Shown here: one piece after another, positions 56,794 through 64,000 of the stretch | How positions within the stretch are numbered: position 1 is the stretch's first letter | Layout of the letters: the number at the start of each line of letters is the position of its first letter | Assembly: GCF_000429025.1 (NCBI RefSeq) | Contig: NZ_KE386835.1 | Location: 421,624 to 485,623 of the forward strand | Reading direction: 5' to 3' | DNA: 64,000 bases | Source: Actinospineispora spinosispora DSM 44797 | GTDB taxonomy: Bacteria; Actinomycetota; Actinomycetes; Mycobacteriales; Pseudonocardiaceae | Translations under genes and position numbers: made by a program | The notes under the pieces: generated by a model | What the model was told of the DNA's origin: nothing | Database searches by the model: none | What the model saw: the letters and a program-made list of their open reading frames with translations, nothing else

Positions 56794-57837
56794 ATGACAT
56801 CGGAGCGGATCGTGGGCGCCCTGTGGGGCGTTGCGGCGATTCTGCTCGTCGCGGCACTGGTCGTGCCAGCGGCAACGCGTCCTTCGACCCGTTTGCCACC
56901 GGTCGCCGCGGCCGATCTGATCGCCTCGATCCGCCAGTCCAAGCCTGGTCCGCTGACGGGAAACGTGCAATTCCACGAACAGCTAGGACTTGCCGGACTC
57001 AGCGGCCTCTCCCATTCTCCCGACGGCACCCGCACCGCGCGGTTGTGGTCCGACGGAGCGGGCCGGCATCGGATTTCGCTGCCTTCGGACGGCGGAGAAC
57101 GGACGGTCGTGGACGACGGCAGCACGGTGTGGTCGTGGGACTCGGCGACGCGCGCGGTGACGAAGAGCCCTTCCGAGGGTGAGCACCCGGTGGATCGGCA
57201 TCCGCTCGGCCAGCTCGGCTCGTCCGACGCCGAACGCGGCGGCGGTCTGCTCGCCAACCCGGCGGACGCGGCGAGCGCGCTGCTCGCGATGTTGGAGCCG
57301 TCCAGCACGGTGCGTGTCGAAGCGGTGTCGCTGGTCGCCAACCGGCCCGCCTACCAGCTGGTCCTGGACCCGCTGCCCACCGAACGGACACTCATGCGAG
57401 AGGTACGGGTGGCGGTGGACGGCGAGACCCGGCTGCCGCTGGAGGTCACCGTCATGGCGAACGGTTCGACCGAGCCCGCGCTGCGGGTCGGCTTCAGCGA
57501 TCTGACCTTCGGTCCGCAGAGTCCCGCGCTGTTCGCCTTCACCCCGCCCTCGGGAGTCGCGGTGCACGATCGGCCGGGGCGCGCGGAGAGCCGGGCACAT
57601 GTGCGCACCCTGGTCGGCGAGGGCTGGGACACCGTTCTCGTCCGCACCGCGCGCACGCCGGAGAACAGTCTTCTGATGCAGCGGCTGAGCACCCCGATCT
57701 CGGGCGCGTGGGGACAGGGGCGGCTGGTCAGGACGTCGATCGGGAACGCGGTACTCGCGGCGGACGGCAGGGTCGCGCTCGGCGCGGTGCCCGCCCAGGT
57801 GCTCACCGAGGCGCTCAGCCAGGCCCCGGCCCGATGA
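56794..57837 (+). CDS. RseB/LolA-like secreted protein
   Basis: A 347-residue protein. An N-terminal helix (IVGALWGVAAILLVAALVVPAA) serves as anchor or signal. The rest resembles the MucB/RseB-LolA fold: DLIASIRQSKPGPLTGNVQFHEQLGL, RLWSDGAGRHRISLPSDGGERTVVDDGSTVWSWDSATRAVTK, and later VANRPAYQLVLDP. Actinobacterial relatives bind envelope lipids or lipoproteins; the ligand is unknown. The ABC ATPase start overlaps its stop (ATGA), so the product probably works with that exporter. Confidence 0.8.
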   Translation: MTSERIVGALWGVAAILLVAALVVPAATRPSTRLPPVAAADLIASIRQSKPGPLTGNVQFHEQLGLAGLSGLSHSPDGTRTARLWSDGAGRHRISLPSDGGERTVVDDGSTVWSWDSATRAVTKSPSEGEHPVDRHPLGQLGSSDAERGGGLLANPADAASALLAMLEPSSTVRVEAVSLVANRPAYQLVLDPLPTERTLMREVRVAVDGETRLPLEVTVMANGSTEPALRVGFSDLTFGPQSPALFAFTPPSGVAVHDRPGRAESRAHVRTLVGEGWDTVLVRTARTPENSLLMQRLSTPISGAWGQGRLVRTSIGNAVLAADGRVALGAVPAQVLTEALSQAPAR

Positions 57838-58844
57838 ACCGGCCGGAACCGGCCGGCAGCACCGTCTTCGCGGGCGCCGGCCCCCCGACACAGTCACCGC
57901 GCGACATGGACGACCTCGTTCCTCCCGCTGCCAGCGTGCGGGGCCTGCGCAAGGTCTTCCGCCGGACGGTGGCGCTGGACTCCGTCGATCTCGACCTGCC
58001 GACCGGCTCGATCCTCGGTCTGCTCGGTCCGAACGGTTCCGGCAAGACGACCATGCTGCGCCTGCTGCTGGGGTTGTCCCGCCCCACCGAGGGCAGCGTA
58101 CGGCTGCTCGGCGAACCGATGCCGCAACGCAGCTCGGCCGCACTGCCGCACGTCGGCGCGCTCGTCGAGGGCCCGGGGTTCCACCGACACCTGTCCGGGC
58201 GCGCGAACCTGACCCGCTGCGCGGACGCCGAACCGCTGCTGTGCACACCCGAGGTCCCGGGCGCGGTCCGCGAGGCGCTGCATCGCGTCGGGCTGGACGA
58301 CAGCGCCGCCGACCGCCGCTACGGCGGCTACTCGCTCGGCATGCGCCAGCGTCTCGCACTGGCGGCGGTACTGCTCGTCCCCCGCAGGCTCGTCGTGCTC
58401 GACGAACCGACCAACGGTCTGGACCCCGCCGGGACCAGGGACGTCCGGCGGATCATCGGGGAGCTGCACCGGGCCGGTGCGACCGTGCTGCTGTCCTCGC
58501 ACCTGCTCACCGAGGTCGAGGAGACGTGCACGCACGTGGCGATCCTCGCCGAGGGCTCGGTCATGGCCACCGGAGGACTGGACGCGTTGCTGGAGTCGGA
58601 GGGCCCCGCGCTGGCGATCGACGTACGAGACGGAACCGACCGCACCGCCGCGCTCACCGTGCTGCGTTCGGCGGGAATCCTCGGCTACCTCGATCACGGC
58701 AGGCTGGTCGCCGGCCTGGCGGACACCACACCGGACGAGGTGCTGCGGCTGCTCGTGCACGCCGGGGTACCCGTCACCGAAGCGCATCGGCGCCGGACCG
58801 GGCTGGAGGAGCTGTTCGTGCGGCTCACCGAGGAGAGCACGTGA
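57834..58844 (+). CDS. ABC exporter ATP-binding protein
   Basis: A 336-residue ABC ATPase. Walker A GPNGSGKTT, signature YSLGMRQRLALAAVL, Walker B LVVLDEPTNGLDP and H-loop LLSSHLL are intact. It belongs to the antibiotic or lipid export type (DrrA/CcmA-like). A C-terminal regulatory extension follows. The first 35 residues before VRGLRKVF are Pro/Ala-rich. Translation overlaps both neighbours, giving a coupled three-gene unit. Confidence 0.92.
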   Translation: MNRPEPAGSTVFAGAGPPTQSPRDMDDLVPPAASVRGLRKVFRRTVALDSVDLDLPTGSILGLLGPNGSGKTTMLRLLLGLSRPTEGSVRLLGEPMPQRSSAALPHVGALVEGPGFHRHLSGRANLTRCADAEPLLCTPEVPGAVREALHRVGLDDSAADRRYGGYSLGMRQRLALAAVLLVPRRLVVLDEPTNGLDPAGTRDVRRIIGELHRAGATVLLSSHLLTEVEETCTHVAILAEGSVMATGGLDALLESEGPALAIDVRDGTDRTAALTVLRSAGILGYLDHGRLVAGLADTTPDEVLRLLVHAGVPVTEAHRRRTGLEELFVRLTEEST

Positions 58845-59680
58845 CCCGCGCCGACACCGCGCCACTGCACCGTCTGCTGCGTTCGGAGCTGTCCTGCCTG
58901 TTGTCCCGGCCGAGGACCCTCGTCCTGCTCGGAGTGCTCGCGCTGCTACCGGTCGCCATCGGGATCGGGGTCGCCTCCGCCGGTGCGCCGTCCGGGACGC
59001 TCGGTGACCCGGGCCCCGGCCTCATCGCCGCGGTGACCGCGAACGGCCTCATGCTGCCGATCGTGTCACTGGCCGTGGCGCTGACCCTGCTGCTGCCGCT
59101 CGCGGTGTGCGTCGCGGCGGCCGATGCGCTCGCCGGCGAGGCGTCCAGCGGGACGCTGCGGATGCTGCTGCTCGCGCCGGTCGGCAGGCTGCGGCTGGTC
59201 GCGGTGAAGGCGCTCGGCGTTCTGGCCCTGGCGATCATCGGGGTTCTCCTCATCGCGGCGGTCGGTTGGCTGGCCGGGACGCTGGTCGTCGGCGACGAGG
59301 GCCGGTTGCTCACCCTGTCCGGTTCCGCGATCGACGCGGGCGACGTGTGGGGCAGGGTCTGGCTGGCTGTCGGGTGGACGGTCCTGCAGCTGGCCGCGGT
59401 CGGCGCCATCGCGCTCGCGGTCTCCGCGCTCACCGACCGTCCACTGGTGGTCATCGCGACCGTGCTCGGCGGCGCGATCGTGTTCGGTGTCCTGCTCGCC
59501 ATCCCGTCACTGGGCTGGCTGCACCCGCTGCTGCTGACCTCGGCCTGGCCTTCGCTCGCCGATCTGCTGCGCGACCCCATCCCGACCGAGAACCTCACCC
59601 ACGGCGCGTTCGTGGCGGTGTACTACCTGGTCCTCGGCCTTGCCGTGGCGGTGACCGGCACGCTGCGCCGCGAGGTCTGA
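58841..59680 (+). CDS. ABC exporter permease, ABC-2 type
   Basis: A 279-residue protein with six hydrophobic segments (TLVLLGVLALLPVAIGIGVA, NGLMLPIVSLAVALTLLLPLAVCVAAADALAGE, and so on). DALAGEASSGTLRMLLLAPVGRLRL is the ABC-2 permease motif between TM2 and TM3. The GTG overlaps the ATPase stop (GTGA). It forms the membrane half of the exporter divergent from the two-component system. Confidence 0.9.
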   Translation: MTRADTAPLHRLLRSELSCLLSRPRTLVLLGVLALLPVAIGIGVASAGAPSGTLGDPGPGLIAAVTANGLMLPIVSLAVALTLLLPLAVCVAAADALAGEASSGTLRMLLLAPVGRLRLVAVKALGVLALAIIGVLLIAAVGWLAGTLVVGDEGRLLTLSGSAIDAGDVWGRVWLAVGWTVLQLAAVGAIALAVSALTDRPLVVIATVLGGAIVFGVLLAIPSLGWLHPLLLTSAWPSLADLLRDPIPTENLTHGAFVAVYYLVLGLAVAVTGTLRREV

Positions 59681-59712
59681 CGCCGCCGGCCGAGTACGGC
59701 AGGATGCTCGCC

Positions 59713-60009
59713 ATGGCAAACCTTCTCGACGACGCCGCCGTGAGCACCGCGCTGCGCAACCTGCCCGACTGGCAGCGCGACGGCGACGCACTCGTCCTCA
59801 CCGCCGAACTGCCCAGCTTCCCCGCCGCCATCGAGGTCGTGGACCGGGTCGCCGAGCTGGCGGAACGCTCCGACCACCACCCGGACATCGACATCCGCTG
59901 GCGCACCCTCACCTTCCGCTGCTCGACGCACTCCGACGGCGGTATCACCGAGAAGGACGTGGCGCTGGCAAGCGGTATCTCGGAGTTCGTGCGCGCCCTC
60001 CGTGGCTGA
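59713..60009 (+). CDS. Pterin-4a-carbinolamine dehydratase-like protein
   Basis: A 98-residue protein with the family active-site motif SDHHPDIDIRWRTLTFRCSTHSDGGITEKD (adjacent His-His and later His) and an N-terminal LPDWQRDGDALVLT. The enzyme dehydrates 4a-hydroxy-tetrahydropterin; in actinobacteria the role is often unclear because no phenylalanine hydroxylase is nearby. ATG 59713 has GGCAGG nine bases upstream; ATG 59704 is in frame. Confidence 0.9.
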   Translation: MANLLDDAAVSTALRNLPDWQRDGDALVLTAELPSFPAAIEVVDRVAELAERSDHHPDIDIRWRTLTFRCSTHSDGGITEKDVALASGISEFVRALRG

Positions 60010-60113
60010 CTCGTTCAACCGAACGAGTGGTCGCGACGATCAAGACTGCAAGATCCGTGCTCGATCGATCACAGTGAGGTGTCAGCTGTCCCTCGGATGA
60101 GGCGGAGGCGTAC

Positions 60114-60638
60114 ATGACCACACCTCGGTACGTCCCGGCGCGGAACACCGGTCAGCAGCCGTGGCAGCGCTCGACCGGCTTCCACATACCGACCCAGCGC
60201 TCGGCCTCGCCGGTGCCGCCGTCCCCGACGCCACCGAGCGAGCCGGATGCGCCCACACCGCCGCACCGGCCCCAGGTCGCGATCGGCCTGAAGGTCGCCC
60301 TGGGCGCCGCGGTCGGTCTGCTGGCCGGATTGGTCATCGGCAGCTCCGGCGCCGGTCAGGCTGCGCCTGCGCCCCAGCAAGCCGCCATCAGCGCGATCCC
60401 CGAGGGCGGGGGTCGCTTCCAGGTCGGCACCGACCTGGAGCCCGGCACCTACCAGACGTCCGGACCCGACGACACCAGCAGCACCGGCTGCTACTACGCA
60501 CGCCTGAAGTCGGGAGACGGCTCGCTGGACGACATCCTGGACAACTACGTCTCCCAGGGCCCGATGACGGTCGTCATCCCCCGCACCGACGGCTTCTTCC
60601 AGACAACGGGCTGCGACGCCTGGACCAAGGTCCACTAG
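60114..60638 (+). CDS. Single-pass membrane protein with secreted C-terminal domain
   Basis: A 174-residue protein. A Pro-rich cytoplasmic tail (residues 1-53) precedes one membrane helix (IGLKVALGAAVGLLAGLVIGS), and the outer domain begins FQVGTDLEPGTYQTSG and carries CYYARLKSGDG...TGCDAWTK, two cysteines likely to form a disulfide. This outer module is frequent in actinobacterial secreted proteins of unknown function. The bases before the ATG (GATGAGGCGGAGGCGTAC) include GGAGG at a suitable gap. Confidence 0.75.
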   Translation: MTTPRYVPARNTGQQPWQRSTGFHIPTQRSASPVPPSPTPPSEPDAPTPPHRPQVAIGLKVALGAAVGLLAGLVIGSSGAGQAAPAPQQAAISAIPEGGGRFQVGTDLEPGTYQTSGPDDTSSTGCYYARLKSGDGSLDDILDNYVSQGPMTVVIPRTDGFFQTTGCDAWTKVH

Positions 60639-60658
60639 TCCCGTGCGAGCTGCTCGAC

Positions 60659-61789
60659 TCAGCGGCGGATGGTCAGGCCGACCCGCTGGAACTCCTTCAG
60701 GTCCGAGTAGCCCGTCTTCGCCAGTGCCCTGCGCAGAGCACCGAACAGGTTGACCGTTCCGTCCGGGCTGTCCGACGGGCCGAACAGGACCGTCTCCAGG
60801 CTGCGTGAACTGGACTCCATGCCCGTGACGTCGCTGCGCGGCAACGAGGGGTGCGCAGCGGCGGGCGTCCAGTACAGGCCGCCCGCGGGTGACTCCTGCG
60901 CCTCCGCGAGCTGCTCGCCCAGCATCACCGCGTCCGCACCGCACGCGATGGCCTTGGCGATGTCACCCGAGCCGAAGATGCCACCGTCCGCGATGACGTG
61001 GACGTACCGGCCGCCGGTCTCGTCCAGGTAGTCGCGGCGCGCGGCCGCGGCGTCGACGATCGCGGTCGCCATCGGCACCCCGATGCCCAGCACCGAGTCG
61101 GTCGTGGTGGCCAACGACTCGCCGTAGCCCACCACGACGGCAGCCGCGCCGGTCCGCATCAGGTGCATCGCGGTGCGGTAGTCACCGACACCACCGGCGA
61201 CCACCGGCACGTCCAGGTCGGAGATGAACTGCTTGAGGTTCAGCGGCTCACCGGCACCGGTCGAGACGTGCTCCGCGGAGATGATCGTGCCCTGCACGAA
61301 CAGGATCTCCACACCCGCGGCGAGCAGGTGCGGGGTCAGCTCCCTGGCCCGCTGCGGGCTCACCCGCGCGGCCAGCGTCACCCCCGCCTCGCGCACCTGA
61401 CGCAGCGCGTCGGTCAGCAGGTCCGGCTGGATCGGCGCGGTGTGCAGCTCCTGCAGCAATCTCACCACCGTCGACGGATCCTCGTCGTCGGCCGCGTCCA
61501 CGAGCCGGGCGAGCACCGCCTTCGGGTCCGCGTGCCGCGCGAACAGTCCTTCGGCGTTGATCACCCCCAGCCCGCCGAGCTGGCCGATCCGGATCGCCGT
61601 CTCCGGGGAGACGATCGCATCGGTCGGATGGGTCACCAGCGGAATCTCGAACCGGTAGGCGTCCAGCTGCCACGCGGTGGACACCTCTTTCGAGGTCCGG
61701 GTCCGCCGCGACGGCACGATCTCGATCTGCTGGAGGTCGTAGGCCCGACGGGCGCTACGGCCCATCCCGATCTCTACAAGGTCACGCAC
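60659..61789 (-). CDS. guaB3: GuaB3 family IMP dehydrogenase-related protein
   Basis: A 376-residue TIM-barrel protein of the GuaB3 (TIGR01304) family, lacking CBS domains. ETGGRYVHVIADGGIFGSGDIAKAIACGADAVMLG is the phosphate-binding part. Where IMP dehydrogenase has the catalytic Cys loop SICTT, this protein reads SLATT, so Ala227 takes the Cys position and classical IMPDH activity is not expected. It follows guaB by 44 bases in the same operon, as in other actinobacteria. Start GTG. Confidence 0.93.
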   Translation of the reverse strand: MRDLVEIGMGRSARRAYDLQQIEIVPSRRTRTSKEVSTAWQLDAYRFEIPLVTHPTDAIVSPETAIRIGQLGGLGVINAEGLFARHADPKAVLARLVDAADDEDPSTVVRLLQELHTAPIQPDLLTDALRQVREAGVTLAARVSPQRARELTPHLLAAGVEILFVQGTIISAEHVSTGAGEPLNLKQFISDLDVPVVAGGVGDYRTAMHLMRTGAAAVVVGYGESLATTTDSVLGIGVPMATAIVDAAAARRDYLDETGGRYVHVIADGGIFGSGDIAKAIACGADAVMLGEQLAEAQESPAGGLYWTPAAAHPSLPRSDVTGMESSSRSLETVLFGPSDSPDGTVNLFGALRRALAKTGYSDLKEFQRVGLTIRR

Positions 61790-61833
61790 GAGACGTAAGG
61801 GTAAGCCAGTCGCTCAGCGTGCCCTGCCGTAGG

Positions 61834-63348
61834 TCAGCGGGTGACGTAGTTCGGGGCCTCGACGGTCATCGTGATGTCGTGCGGGTGGCTCTCCTTGAGC
61901 CCCGCCGACGTGATCCGCACCAGCTGCGCCTGCTGCAGCTCGGGGATCGTCGACGACCCCGTGTAGCCCATCCCGGACCGCAGACCACCCAGCAGCTGAT
62001 GGGTCACCTGCGTCAACGGTCCTCGGAACGGAACCCGGCCCTCGATGCCCTCCGGCACCAGCTTGTCCTCGCTCAGCACGTCGTCCTGCGCGTAGCGGTC
62101 CCGCGAGTACGACTTGCCGCTCTCCTCACCCCGGGTGCGCATCGCGCCGAGCGAACCCATGCCCCGGTAGGTCTTGAACTGCTTGCCGCCGACCAGGATC
62201 AGCTCACCGGGAGCCTCCGCGGTGCCCGCGAGCAGGCTGCCCAGCATGACGCTGCTGGCGCCCGCCGCGATCGCCTTGGCGATGTCACCGGAGTACTGGA
62301 TGCCACCGTCGCCGATCACCGGCACACCCGACGGTGCACAGGCCTGCGCGGCCTCGTAGATCGCGGTGATCTGCGGCGCTCCGACGCCCGCGACCACCCG
62401 CGTGGTGCAGATCGACCCGGGCCCGACACCGACCTTCACGCCATCGGCGCCGGCCTCGACCAGCGCCAACGCACCCTCGTGGGTCGCCACGTTGCCGCCG
62501 ACGACGTCCACCCCGTCACCGGTCTCCTTGACCAGCCGGGACACCATCTCCAGCACCCGCCGGGAATGCCCGTGCGCGGTGTCCACCATGATCACGTCGA
62601 CACCCGCGTCGACCAGCAGCATCGCCCGCTCGACCGCGTCGTCGCCGACGCCGACCGCCGCACCCACGAGCAGCCGCCCGTCCGGGTCCTTCGTGGCCAG
62701 CGGGTACTGCTCGGTCTTGACGAAGTCCTTCACCGTGATCAGCCCGCGCAGCAGACCCGCGCCGTCCACGATCGGCAGCTTCTCGATCTTGTGCCGGCGC
62801 AGCAGCCCGAGCGCCGCCTCCGCGGTCACCCCGACCTGCGCGGTCACCAGCGGCTGGCGAGTCATCACCTCGCTGACCCGACGACCATGGTCAAGCTCGA
62901 ACCGCATGTCCCGGTTCGTGATGATGCCCAGCAGGGTTCCGTCCGGATGGGTCACCGGCACACCGGAGATCCGGTAGCGGGCACACAGCTCGTCGACCTC
63001 GCGCAGCGTCGCGTCCGGCTGGCAGGTCACCGGGTCGGTCACCATGCCAGCCTCGGATCGCTTCACCACCTCGACCTGGGCAGCCTGGTCCTGGGCCGAC
63101 TGGTTGCGGTGCAGCACACCCATACCGCCCTGGCGGGCCATCGCGATCGCCATCCGCGCCTCGGTCACGGTGTCCATCGCCGAGGACACCAACGGCACCC
63201 TGAGCCGCACGTTGCGACTCAACTGGGTGGCGGTGTCGGCGGAGCTCGGCAGCACATCCGACTCGGAAGGCAGCAGCAGCACGTCGTCGAAGGTCAGCCC
63301 GAGCCGGGCGAACTTCGGGGGCAGTCCAGCAGTCAGCTCGGTGGTCAC
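61834..63348 (-). CDS. guaB: Inosine-5'-monophosphate dehydrogenase
   Basis: A 504-residue IMPDH. FDDVLLLP starts the barrel, two CBS domains span about 103-215, GPGSICTTRVV holds catalytic Cys314, and GDGGIQYSGDIAKAIAAGASSVMLG the IMP site. MGSLGAM and SYSRDRYAQ lie on the flap. It oxidises IMP to XMP in GTP synthesis. Start GTG 63348. It corresponds to guaB2 of mycobacteria, with guaB3 downstream and a DUF5319 gene divergent. Confidence 0.96.
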   Translation of the reverse strand: MTTELTAGLPPKFARLGLTFDDVLLLPSESDVLPSSADTATQLSRNVRLRVPLVSSAMDTVTEARMAIAMARQGGMGVLHRNQSAQDQAAQVEVVKRSEAGMVTDPVTCQPDATLREVDELCARYRISGVPVTHPDGTLLGIITNRDMRFELDHGRRVSEVMTRQPLVTAQVGVTAEAALGLLRRHKIEKLPIVDGAGLLRGLITVKDFVKTEQYPLATKDPDGRLLVGAAVGVGDDAVERAMLLVDAGVDVIMVDTAHGHSRRVLEMVSRLVKETGDGVDVVGGNVATHEGALALVEAGADGVKVGVGPGSICTTRVVAGVGAPQITAIYEAAQACAPSGVPVIGDGGIQYSGDIAKAIAAGASSVMLGSLLAGTAEAPGELILVGGKQFKTYRGMGSLGAMRTRGEESGKSYSRDRYAQDDVLSEDKLVPEGIEGRVPFRGPLTQVTHQLLGGLRSGMGYTGSSTIPELQQAQLVRITSAGLKESHPHDITMTVEAPNYVTR

Positions 63349-63441
63349 AACTCAATCCTAATAGGCATCACCGGCACCGTGACCAACCCGGATGGGGACG
63401 TAACACCACATCGGGTCGCGGAGCCGGGTACCGTGTATTCC

Positions 63442-63822
63442 GTGCCGCAGGACGCCCTCCCTCCCGACCCCTTCGCGGGTGACCCGGACGACCCGACGCG
63501 CAGCCTGGACAGCCTGTCCGCCGAGGACGAGCTCGAGCCGCTGACCAGCGACGAACGCGAAGAGATCGTCGAAGACCTCAGCGACCTCGCTATCTACCAA
63601 GCGCTGCTGGAGAACAGAGGAGTGCGCGGGCTCGTCGTCGACTGCGCCGACTGTGGGGAGCAACACTTCCACGAGTGGAACCTGCTGCGCGCCAGCCTCC
63701 AGCAGCTGCTGGACGAGGGCTACATGCGCAAACACGAGCCGGCCTACGACCCCGACCCCACCCACTACGTGACGTGGGAGTACTGCCGCGGCTACGCGGA
63801 CGCGGTCTTTTCGTCCTCCTAG
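63442..63822 (+). CDS. DUF5319 family protein
   Basis: A 126-residue acidic protein. The first half is low complexity (DPFAGDPDDPTRSLDSL) and predicted disordered; the second half has a zinc-finger-like CADCGEQHFHEW and a WEYCRGYADA close, giving three Cys and two His as possible metal ligands. It matches the DUF5319 family located divergent from guaB in actinobacteria. Start GTG 63442. Function is unknown; a regulatory link to guaB is only suggested by the conserved order. Confidence 0.85.
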   Translation: MPQDALPPDPFAGDPDDPTRSLDSLSAEDELEPLTSDEREEIVEDLSDLAIYQALLENRGVRGLVVDCADCGEQHFHEWNLLRASLQQLLDEGYMRKHEPAYDPDPTHYVTWEYCRGYADAVFSSS

Positions 63823-63841
63823 GCCTGCTCTTCGCGCGTCC

Positions 63842-63900
63842 AAGTTTCCGGTCGGGACCCCTCATCGGCTTCGCCTCGAGGGGCCCGCGACCGGAAACTT
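63842..63900. terminator. Hairpin region after the DUF5319 gene
   Basis: AAGTTTCCGGTCG pairs perfectly with CGACCGGAAACTT (13 bp) around an internal imperfect stem (CCCCT/AGGGG) with TTCG. It begins 20 bases after the DUF5319 stop and probably terminates it. The remaining 100 bases to the window end are rich in GGCTTCGCC-type short stems and hold no gene. Confidence 0.65.
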
Positions 63901-64000
63901 ACGGCGGCTTCGCCGGTCGCTTCGCTCCGGCTTCGCTGCCGTCGCTGACGCGCGGCCGACTGTTCGCGTTCTGCTTCGCCTGTTGCGTTTCTTACAGTGC

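Noticed and set aside
61819..63441. Upstream extension of the DUF5319 frame across guaB
   Set aside because: The conserved protein begins at GTG 63442. The extension is antisense to guaB and His/Arg/Gln-rich.

Overview
The window is high-GC actinobacterial chromosome, most likely from the order Pseudonocardiales or a close relative. The evidence is a set of actinobacterial marker genes: whiB7 with an AT-hook, uvrD2 with HRDC, mycothiol gene mshB, mycoredoxin mrx1, lpqW next to typA, guaB beside guaB3, an F420-dependent Ddn-like protein and a UPF0182 protein. Several neighbourhoods follow mycobacterial gene order (UPF0182/PDZ protease/metalloprotease/ABC1 kinase/whiB7/uvrD2; fdxA/dapC; lpqW/typA; guaB3/guaB/DUF5319). 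No transposase, integrase, phage gene, rRNA or CRISPR array was seen, so the window looks like core chromosome with a few accessory genes.

Layout. 1-3.0 kb: the end of an oxidoreductase gene, a PtpB-like phosphatase, and an unusual soluble LytS-type histidine kinase fused to a DNA-ligase domain that has lost its catalytic residues. 3.1-8.0 kb: an ArsR/CDF metal pair, an alpha/beta hydrolase, and an XRE regulator divergent from a DHA2 efflux pump with two near-identical palindromic operators. 8.0-8.6 kb: three tandem initiator tRNA genes. 8.6-21.9 kb: a conserved block with the UPF0182 protein, PPA1309, DUF1990, PDZ/Lon protease, DUF2342 metalloprotease, a ThiF-like protein, ABC1 kinase, then whiB7 with its uORF and attenuator leader, and uvrD2. 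22-36 kb: regulators (AraC, LysR), a multicopper oxidase, threonine dehydratase, mrx1, dapD, CHAD protein, trpD, dapC-fdxA, a GNAT protein and mshB. 36-48 kb: two complete, divergently transcribed oligopeptide ABC importers. 48-54 kb: lpqW, typA, deoC, an aldo/keto reductase and a NUDIX hydrolase. 54-60 kb: a two-component system divergent from an RseB-like protein plus an ABC exporter. 60-64 kb: guaB3, guaB and a DUF5319 gene.

Recurring structure. Intergenic spaces repeatedly carry two families of long inverted repeats. Family A is built on GTGAGTG/CACTCAC (five sites). Family B is made of nested hairpins; four of its five sites share TTCGCA and/or GTCGCGTCGCA-type words, and the fifth (15441) is GCGCAC-based and looser. 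The arms are shared between sites, which ordinary terminators would not require. Two genes (the GNAT protein and the NUDIX hydrolase) end inside family A repeats.

Best candidate for something undescribed: the ligase-like/LytS kinase fusion at 921-2561. Its adenylation and OB-fold regions are recognisable, but the nucleotidyl lysine (Tyr instead), the motif III glutamate (Lys instead) and the motif V lysines are all replaced, so it is probably a sensor rather than a ligase. No partner response regulator is adjacent.
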